Of a DNA stretch of 64,000 nt, positions 56,688 to 64,000 are shown in pieces; the first letter of the stretch is position 1; every line of letters starts with the position of its first letter. The notes beneath the pieces were generated by a model. It was not told the DNA's origin, did not search any database, and worked only from the letters and a program-made list of their open reading frames with translations. The translations under genes and the position numbers were made by a program. Source of the DNA: Phoma sp. XZ068. Taxonomy: Eukaryota; Ascomycota; Dothideomycetes; Pleosporales; Didymellaceae. Location: contig RBKR01000018.1 in the NCBI GenBank assembly GCA_004835665.1, positions 186,001-250,000 of the forward strand, read 5' to 3'.

Positions 56688-59630
56688 ATGGGCGCGTCCG
56701 ACTCCAAACTCACCTTCAAGCAGGGCATCTTCCGCCTGTCGGAGCCCAAGCAGATCCCCGCCGACGATGAATACTGGACCGGCTTCTGGGAGCTGCCAGA
56801 GAGCGCCGAGGATGTCTTCTCCCTCTTCTCGCCTGCTGATATACGGCGCACGCGCGACAACAATCTAGCCAACCTCGAAACGCTCATACTCGCCGTCACA
56901 TCACGCCTCATCGTCCTGCGCAATCACCCCTCGTTTCCCGATCCCGAGCTTGCGCCAGAGCGGGACGCGCTCAACTGCATACGAGTGCTCACGAGGCTAC
57001 TGCCTTTCGTGTACGAGGCAGACCACCTGGAGACATGGGAGGACACGTTCTTCTGGGCGGAGCGGAGGAAGCGCAGTCGGCGGGGCCAGCTGCTGAAGAG
57101 CGAGGTCATATTCGACGAGTCTGACCCCGACCCAACGCCGACCGAGGCAGAGACCGAGTTCACGAAGGCAAAGCCACTCGCCGAGGAGATTATAGACACC
57201 CTGATAGACTTGCTCTTCTTCTCCGAGTTCACCCTGCCCAAGGTCCAGGGAGGCAAGAACAAGGTCTCGTACGCGATATGGCAGAGTGGTGTAGGCTGCA
57301 ACACACCCGTGGCCTCGACGAAGGAGTTTGAGAGCAACAGAACAGAAATACTGCGACTGCTGCTTACCTTTGCAAGCAAGTCCATGTACATGTCAGCTGG
57401 TACGCAAGGGGAGTGATTGTTTGAGACGTGGCTATACTGACACACAGCAGCTATACTACCAGTAAAGGGCGTCAGAGCCATTACATACATGGCTACATGT
57501 CCAGAGAAGCAAGTTGTCTTGTCAGTACTCTGCTCGATGCTGAATACGGTAGGTCTCGTGAGCTGAAATGTGGTACCTGTACTGAACCTTCTAGACACTG
57601 AAATACAACCCTGCGACATGGCGCGTACCGTATGACCATGTAGTTTTCAAGGACCAAAGGCAAATACTGGTCACGTACTGCTTACAGCTGCTCTTGGTGC
57701 TGATTCTGTACCCCATACCTGAGGCTGGTAATGGACCAGCGCCGAAGAACTTCTTCAGACATTTTCTTGGTCGTCTGCACCGCCCACAGGACTTCCAATT
57801 CCTTGTCGATGGCATGACGAGGATCTTAAATCAGCCCGTTCGTTACCCTTTCAGTTATTTGGCTGCACGAAGCTAACAACCACCAGCTGCAAGCAAATTC
57901 TTCGTATCTGCCTGGCAGCCACAAGTCGCTCACATGGGCGCCGGAGATGATAATGCTTTTCTGGGAAGCTTTACAGTGCAACAAGCGCTTCCGCTCCTTC
58001 ATCATCGATACAGACAGGGCGCACGACTTCGTGGTGCTGGTCCTGTATTACGCGATCGATCAGCGTAATGATCCCTCAAAGCAAGGTCTAGTGCGCATGT
58101 GCGTGTTTGTGTTGCAGACATTGAGTGTGGAGCCCCAGTTTGGCAAGAGCCTGAATAAAACTTTTGAAGGGCAAGAATCATTACCACTGAGCATACGGAT
58201 ACCGAACTTCCACGGCACCTACGCGGACTATGTCATCACAGTATGTTCCAAAACTAATGCAATAACGCCAACTAATTTTCGTAGTCTATCTACACGCTGC
58301 TCACAACGGGCAAGGGCAAACTGGACGCTATCTATCCCGCGTTACTCGCCATACTGAACAATATTGCCGCGTACGTGCAGAATTTGGGCCGCGCACCGAG
58401 CTCAAAGCTGCTGCAGCTTTTCGCGTCCATGTCATCACCCAGTTTCCTCCTGGCCAACGAGAACAATCACACACTCTTACAATCTCTGCTAGAAGCGATC
58501 AATGCAATGGTGGAACACCAGTATCAGCGTAAGCACAATCCCACGCGAGAGTCTGACTATACGGCTGACAAATGCCAGACAACTCAAATTTGGTGTACGC
58601 CATCATACGTTCCAAAAAGAAGTTCCAAGCACTGCGAGACTTTACGCTAGAAAGCGGGCAAGAAGAGATCGAACGCCAGAACCAGCTGCGCAAAGAAGGC
58701 AACGGCGCAGAGCTGTCAAGACAGACCTCCATCGACAGCCTGCGAAGCCCTACAGCCGCCCGTACACCATCGTTGGGTAATGTCCCAGAAGAGAACAGTG
58801 CATTCGCTATCGGTAGCGATGACGAGGACTCTGATGCCGAGGAGACCACCAGCCCACCGCCACTACCAAGATCGCCTGTACAATCACCGCCCCCAGGCGG
58901 GTCACGAGGCGCATCGCGAAGCGCATCGATAGCATCGTCAGTTGACGAGTCTGTACCTCTGCAGTTACGAGGCATGTCTGAGAAAGCGCGGGGCAAGATG
59001 CCGGTCGGTCAAGCCACCTTCTCGCGCCAAAACAGCATGACAAGCCTCGCCAGCGTAAATGCAACCCCCAATCTCGGTGTGAACGAATTCTTTACACCCT
59101 CGGTGACATGGGTTTGTGCCTCCCTCGTACCCACTCCCTACGACGCTAATGTACCACAGCTCGAATCCTGGCTCTCCGAGCTCCCTCTCCACACTACACT
59201 TATGCTCATCCAGAGCCTCTCTCCTCTCCTCGAGTCCAATACCGACACCACCACCGCTCTCAACATCATCAAATCAGCTACCGTTCCTGGCATTGAACCA
59301 TCGCCAATCCGCGTGCACCTCTTCGAATGGTCCACCCTCTCGCTCGGTTGGTACGAGTCCCTCCTCTGGGGCTTCGTGTTCGCGAGCGAGATGGTCGTTG
59401 CCAAGGGGACTGCGGGCGTTTGGAATAACACGAGTATCAGGTTGTTCAGGGTGCAGCAGGGCGAGAGCCAGACGCCGAGTCTACTGGCGCCCAGAGGCGC
59501 GGTAGATGCAGTAGGAAGTAACTTGGTGCAGAGGATTGGCAGTCTGAACCTCCGAGGTTCTGCGCCTAATCAGAATCAAGCAGGGCGGGGAGCAGGTGGC
59601 GGTGCGCAGACAGGCGTTAGAGACGTGTAG
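56688..59630 (+). CDS. HID1 family protein (Golgi/secretory pathway)
   Basis: Peripheral Golgi protein needed for secretory-granule sorting in animals; fungal relatives are poorly studied. Exons 56688-57399, 57451-57548, 57595-57837, 57887-58240, 58285-58528, 58579-59111, 59160-59630; 884 aa. The first acceptor could lie six bases earlier (an AG three bases before is also possible). It starts MGASDSKLTFKQGIF, a textbook N-myristoylation start. Family blocks: FWELPESAEDVFSLFSP, LPFVYEAD, WEDTFFW, FLVDGMTRILNQPLQANSSYLPGS, FWEALQCNKRFRSFI, FHGTYADYVITSIYTLLTTGKGKL and LYPALLAIL-like helices. A Ser/Pro-rich acidic insert (about residues 620-720) is probably disordered. The last intron (59112-59159, 48 nt) is in frame and stop-free; splicing it gives SVTWLESWLSELPLHT. 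Confidence 0.92.
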
Positions 59631-60201
59631 ACTGGCAGCCACAACGGCTCATGCTTTTGCGTTCTCCACGGCAATTAGGCACATGGCGTTTCGGCCTCGC
59701 CTACTTCTGCTGCTCGGTACTTGCGAGGCTGCACACGCTGATTGGCGTGCCTGGCTCGCGCGTCGCTTCCCACTCCCAATCCAGCACCCTGTATGCCGAT
59801 CGTTGGACCCTGAGTGGCGGCGCATAGCCACAGTGTGGCGACCAGCTAACCGCATGGCAAGAAAAAACGAAAGCGCAAGGCCACAACGCAACGAATAAGG
59901 GCCCACGAAATAAATGCAATACATATTCTAGACTGCAATTCATCACTTCAACCCTGGTACCGGCGTCTACAGCGTACGCGTTCCTCATGCATGCCTGACG
60001 TACTCCAGCAGTTCCCTTCTGCATCTGGCCATACCTTGCTCATTACGGTAGGTAGGCAAGTAAGGCCCAGAGCTATCTTTTTGCATGACGCCTGTGTATA
60101 TTGTGGAGCCCATACATACTTTGCTATTCCTTCCCCTGCTGTGCTATCGTTCCACCTTTTCAACACGCTATGTGACAGCTCGTATACCAGCACTAATCAA
60201 C
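59631..60201. other. Intergenic, 571 bp
   Basis: HID1 3' region and promoter of the epoxide-hydrolase-like gene, both plus strand. No gene seen. Confidence 0.5.
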
Positions 60202-61824
60202 ATGAGCCGCATCATGCAGACAATCCAGGAGGATATCGATGCTATCGTGCCGTATAGCATGCATGTCTCGTCGCGCTACCTGGACCTCACGAAGCGCAAA
60301 CTCGAGCTCACGCGGTTGCCGAAGGAAAATGAGAGGCTTGGGCGGGACGAGCAGTGGACGCTTGGGACACCGAAGCGTGTGCTTGAGCCGTTGTTGGATC
60401 ATTGGTAAGTTGGGTCTTTGTCTTTCCATAGCATCATAGCTGGTAGAGAGTACGCTGACGGTGAGTCTGCAGGCTTGAAACGTATGATTGGCGTGCGGAG
60501 GAGGTGCGGTTTAATACTGCGCTTCCGCAGTTTCGCACGTTGATATCGCTGGCGCCGGTACCCTCGAAATCTTGGAGTTCAAATGGTCGAACACAAGGGG
60601 ATAGGAAACCTGTCCGTACGCATTTCGTGCATAAGCGCTCGCTCCGCACCACCGCCGTACCCCTGCTCTACTGCCACTCCTGGCCTGGCAGCTTCGTCGA
60701 AGTGCAGCGCCTCATCGACGACTTAGCCAACCCGAAGGGAGAAGGGGAACTGGCGTTCCATGTCGTGTGTCCTAGTATACCGGGCTTCGGATTCAGTGAC
60801 GCAAGTGAGGATCCGGAGTTTGGGGTACATGGGGCGGCGGAGGTCTTTGCTGGACTGATGCAACGGCTCGGATATGAAAAGTGGGTGGTTTGCGGTAGTG
60901 GATGGGGGTTTGATGTTGCGCGAGCGTTGGCGATGGGAGAGCCGGAGAGGTGTTTGGCGGTGTATACGTGGAATCCTGTTTTCACTGCGCCAACGGTCAA
61001 AGGGCAGCCGTTGGTGTGGCTCAAGTGGCGGTTGGCGAGCTGGACGAAGGCAAAGTACCCGGCGCTGAGCTTTGGGTATCTTCCCTCTGAAGTGGAGGTG
61101 CCTGCAGTGCAGGGACAGTCGAGTGCTGGAGGGCGACCGCTTGGCCCTGCCATGCATCAGTTGTTTTCGCTGCGGCCGCAGACCCTTGCTTTCTCGTTGT
61201 GCGATTCACCGATTGGGTTGCTGGCAGTGCTCTTGGACCTCATTGCTATGCAGCGGCCTGGATCGCTACTGACTGCAAGGCCAAGGTCCCCATTCCTTGA
61301 CCCGGGGGAGTTGGAGATGCAGGACCGCGAATATGAAGCAGCAGGGCACGAGCGTGTGCGCTCGGACGACACAGTAAAGGCCTCACAGAATGGTAGTGCA
61401 GGGGGTTTCATACACACTGAAAGAGGATCATGGAGTCCAACAGATGTCCTAAACTGGACAATGATGTACGTTGCACGCTCTAGTTTTTCCTCAACCTACT
61501 GACCGTATTTCCAGGATGTGGCTCCCGGGCGCCGAAGCAGGACTTCGTTGGCTACGCAGAGCTCATGTCGAGACTTCGGTGACGAACTGGAATGACTATT
61601 GCACTGTGCCTTTGGGTGTTAGCAGCTTCCGAACACATGTTGCTGCCACACCGCTGATGTGGGGTGCTGCATCGTGGTCGGTTGCATGGGTCAAGCGTCA
61701 TCAGGAGGCTGCAGAGATGCCAGCATGGGAAGCGCCAAGACAGTTGGCGAACGACATGAGAGAGTGCCTGGGTCGACTGCTGGACGGTCGGTTGAAGGTT
61801 AAGAGTCCTGAATTGTTGGTGTGA
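60202..61824 (+). CDS. Epoxide-hydrolase-like alpha/beta hydrolase with changed nucleophile site
   Basis: Microsomal-type epoxide hydrolase family (N-terminal EHN domain plus alpha/beta hydrolase). Exons 60202-60404, 60473-61465, 61515-61824; 501 aa. EHN part: DLTKRKLELTRLP, WTLGTPKRVLEPLLDHWLETYDWR, LPQFRTL, HFVHKRS. Oxyanion region CHSWPGSFVEVQRL (normally HGWPGS) and PSIPGFGFSDAS are clear. The nucleophile elbow, normally GGDWG, reads CGSGWGFDVARAL, so the attacking Asp is Gly. A C-terminal His is present in VKRHQEAAEMP, near where the catalytic His belongs. The region from 61190 to 61440 is poorly conserved, with a Gly/Ser-rich insert. Splice sites are intact and there is no stop, so it is expressed or only recently decayed. 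It may be a pseudoenzyme or use other chemistry. Confidence 0.82.
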
Positions 61825-62964
61825 ATGCTCTTGGATTATAGATAAGTGGCGACTTCACGGTATTGCACATGAAGGATCTAAGCAACATAGTAATAGTTAA
61901 TGGCATTACACCAAAGGGAAACCCGTTGACTTGGGAAGTTGTGAAAGCTCGATGCTGACGTTCGTGTTGTTGCGGTGGTGTGGTCGTATAGATCGTCGAT
62001 GTCGAGGGCTGGAACGTGCTCCCGAGCTCCACCCAGGCGGTGACGTTGGGCCAACATTGGACATGTGCAAATTTCGCCCACGCCCACGCGACATTGGTAG
62101 CTACCTCTCCACAACAACACAGCAGCAATCGATTTGACCTGCTCCCTTCACATCGGCCTCCAAGTCAGCGTACGTACACTACTTTAAATCCAGTCTTCTC
62201 CTGCCGCCTCCTGGCTGCCCGCAATCGCGAAAAATTGTACCCCGACTCACATTCGCGCCCAACAGCAATTGCATCGTCTCCTCACACCACACCACCCGCG
62301 CACTCGACACCGTCAAGCTGGCAGACCTAGTCTCTTCGTCTCTCCATACTGCATAGGCTGCAAGAGCCCGCAGACAACCTCCCGCCGCCCCGCGTCGCTA
62401 TTCCATGCGTCAAGAGGATCTGGTACGCTTTCTATCCAAGCCTGCGAAGTGAGTCTAGTCTCCGCCGCGTCTTCCCACCTGTATTCTTCGATGAATAGCT
62501 TCCTCTCGAGAGCCTGCTAACCTGCTGCAGGCCTAGATAACACCCGCTACTCCCCCGTCCACCACCAACCTTCACCCACCCTTGAGCAGATCCCTCGTCT
62601 GCTGGACCCGATACTTTCACAGGGTATCGGAATCTAGTCGGTCGAGGCGCAACGACTGACACCATTCCGCGGCGCAAAGCCTCGTATATTCCCCCCAACT
62701 CCCGCCCTCCCTAACGTCCTCTACGGTCGTTCCCCATACCACACACCTGCTGCTGGCACCAGCCAGCCTCTTCGATCCTAGTCCCTCGTGGGCCTTCTCT
62801 CCTCAGCCAAGCACCGCATTGCTTGTCTGAGTAGCAGACTGTGCTTCACTGCTCGTCAGTCAGCCAACCTTTAACCCAACCTCCACGAACACGCGCCACG
62901 CACACGCAACCGCAAACGCTCCGACAACGAACTAGCCTGCGCACCGACGCCTCACAGCCAAGAG
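61825..62964. other. Long promoter and 5' leader of the AdoMetDC gene
   Basis: 1.1 kb before the AdoMetDC start. Its right half (about 62150-62960) is extremely C-rich and pyrimidine-rich, like a long leader. It holds the small spliced upstream ORF at 62405 and a probable leader intron at 62449-62530 (listed separately). No other gene seen. Confidence 0.5.
62405..62541 (+). promoter_or_regulatory. Upstream ORF with leader intron, AdoMetDC gene
   Basis: ATG at 62405 opens a short frame. Unspliced it ends TGA at 62450-62452 after MRQEDLVRFLSKPAK. The TGA overlaps a strong donor (GTGAGT at 62449); if the 82-nt intron to CTGCTGCAG (62530) is removed, the frame ends two codons later as ...KPAKPR then TAA at 62539-62541. 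Animal and plant AdoMetDC mRNAs carry polyamine-sensing upstream ORFs; whether this one does is unknown. Confidence 0.5.
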
Positions 62965-64000
62965 ATGGTCGCTACTGAAATCCCCAAGCACTACACCGCG
63001 TCGCCGTCTTCGCACATTGGCACGCCCCACCTGACCATCAACAAGGAGGCCACCGTCGACCTCGACTCTACCAACTCTTTCGAGGGTCCTGAGAAGCTCC
63101 TGGAAGTATGGTTTAGCTCCTCTGCCACCGACCTGCCTGGTCAGGCCGGCCCACTTGGTCTCAAGAAGGTGTCTGCCGATATCTGGAAGGAGATGCTCGA
63201 TCTCGTCAACTGCAAGGTCCTGTCCGTCATCGAGTCTGAGCATGTCGATGCCTACCTGCTCTCCGAGTCGAGCATGTTCGTCTTTCCCCACAAGGTCGTG
63301 CTGAAGACTTGCGGTACTACGACTCTGCTCTGGGGTCTTACTCGTCTTCTGGAGATTGCTGCCGTCAACGCGGGCTTCCCTTATGTTGAGCCACAGCCTG
63401 GTACCGGGCTCGCCGCAACCGCCACGCCATACCGTGTTTTCTACAGCAGGAAGAACTTCCTCCACCCTGAAGCGCAGCAAGGACCCCACCGTAGCTGGCG
63501 CGACGAAGTCCGCTTTTTGGATCAGCGTTTTGATGGCGGTAGTGCCTACATGATTGGCAAAATGAACGGAGAGCATTGGTACCTCTACATTACGGGTCCC
63601 GATATCACCCTCACACCACCTCCTAGCCCTGGCTCTGAGAAGGTCGATCGCCCGGAGACTGAGACAAAGTTTGTGAAAATGCCTGAGGGCGTACTATCCG
63701 AGATGAACACCGATGAAGAGGAGGACGAGACTCTGGAGATACTCATGACTGACCTCGATGAGAAGAACGCCCGTCAGTTCTATCTCGAGGACGCGAGTGC
63801 GGTCGCGGAAGGTCGCTATGTCCAGAGGGCTCGTGAGGCCCGCAAGAATGCTATTCAGTCCCTTGGTTCTATTCCCGAGGGCGAGTGCGAGAGCCTTGGT
63901 GGCTCTACTGTTCTCAATTCGACCGCGACAACCCACATTTCCGATGAGAGCTTTGATGTCTTCGAGCAGACTTCTTCCGATCACTCTGGCTTCAACTCTG
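62965..64000 (+). CDS. SPE2: S-adenosylmethionine decarboxylase proenzyme, 3' end cut by window edge
   Basis: Makes decarboxylated SAM, the aminopropyl donor for spermidine and spermine. 345 codons visible in one open exon, running off the right edge. Start MVATEIPKHYTAS at 62965. Active-site Glu residues in NSFEGPEKLLEVWF (40, 43, 47); self-cleavage site LLSE/SSMFVFP between E101 and S102, where Ser becomes the pyruvoyl group; C116 in LKTCGTTTLL; FYSRKNFLHPEAQQGPHRSWRDEV; and the His-containing GKMNGEHWYLYITGPD needed for processing. A fungal acidic insert (EEEDETLEILMTDLDEKNARQFY) follows. All residues for processing and catalysis seen so far are present. Preceded by a long leader with an upstream ORF. 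Confidence 0.96.
   Translation, partial: MVATEIPKHYTASPSSHIGTPHLTINKEATVDLDSTNSFEGPEKLLEVWFSSSATDLPGQAGPLGLKKVSADIWKEMLDLVNCKVLSVIESEHVDAYLLSESSMFVFPHKVVLKTCGTTTLLWGLTRLLEIAAVNAGFPYVEPQPGTGLAATATPYRVFYSRKNFLHPEAQQGPHRSWRDEVRFLDQRFDGGSAYMIGKMNGEHWYLYITGPDITLTPPPSPGSEKVDRPETETKFVKMPEGVLSEMNTDEEEDETLEILMTDLDEKNARQFYLEDASAVAEGRYVQRAREARKNAIQSLGSIPEGECESLGGSTVLNSTATTHISDESFDVFEQTSSDHSGFNS

Overview
The window is nuclear DNA of a filamentous ascomycete, most likely a Dothideomycete of the Pleosporales type. Evidence: short introns of 34-109 nt (most 45-55) with GT...AG ends and CTAAC/CTGAC-like branch sites, Pezizomycotina-only families (HET domain, DUF3433, AA11 LPMO, Zn2Cys6 regulators), and separate monocistronic genes on both strands. 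I support 25 protein genes; two run off the window edges. All exon boundaries were inferred by eye from splice signals, frame continuity and family knowledge. I saw no rRNA, tRNA, CRISPR or intact transposon.

Layout. 1-7 kb: amino-acid/choline-type permease (cut at the left edge), a small unknown protein, then CFIm25 (mRNA 3'-end processing) and a MAT2B-like protein sharing a promoter of under 300 bp. 7-11 kb: a flavin monooxygenase and a TauD-type dioxygenase, divergently transcribed. 11-15 kb: a giant DUF3433 membrane protein with a doubtful N-terminus. 17-25 kb: secreted AA11 LPMO, calcineurin A, an Mmc1-like mitochondrial protein. 25-29 kb: HET-domain protein and GH11 xylanase. 29-40 kb: the most unusual part, namely an NRPS-like adenylation-thiolation-reductase protein with a complete gluconokinase domain fused at its C-terminus, an anion-symporter-type MFS transporter diverging from it, a Zn2Cys6 regulator and an aldo-keto reductase. 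40-48 kb: small membrane protein, a possible Cys-rich anchored surface protein, an 834-residue multi-exon membrane/glycoprotein, and 3 kb without a supportable gene. 48-53 kb: seven-exon NirA-like Zn2Cys6 regulator and a short-chain dehydrogenase. 53-64 kb: XPB/Ssl2 TFIIH helicase divergent from HID1, an epoxide-hydrolase-like protein that has lost its nucleophile, and S-adenosylmethionine decarboxylase (cut at the right edge) with a spliced upstream ORF.

The housekeeping genes (CFIm25, MAT2B, calcineurin A, Mmc1-like, XPB, HID1, AdoMetDC) form conserved blocks; between them lie accessory genes for nutrient use, wall degradation and non-self recognition. The best candidate for an undescribed system is 29.4-40.0 kb: by inference, a carboxylic (possibly sugar) acid is imported by the MFS protein, activated and reduced by the A-T-R part, phosphorylated by the kinase part and/or reduced further by the AKR, under the local regulator.
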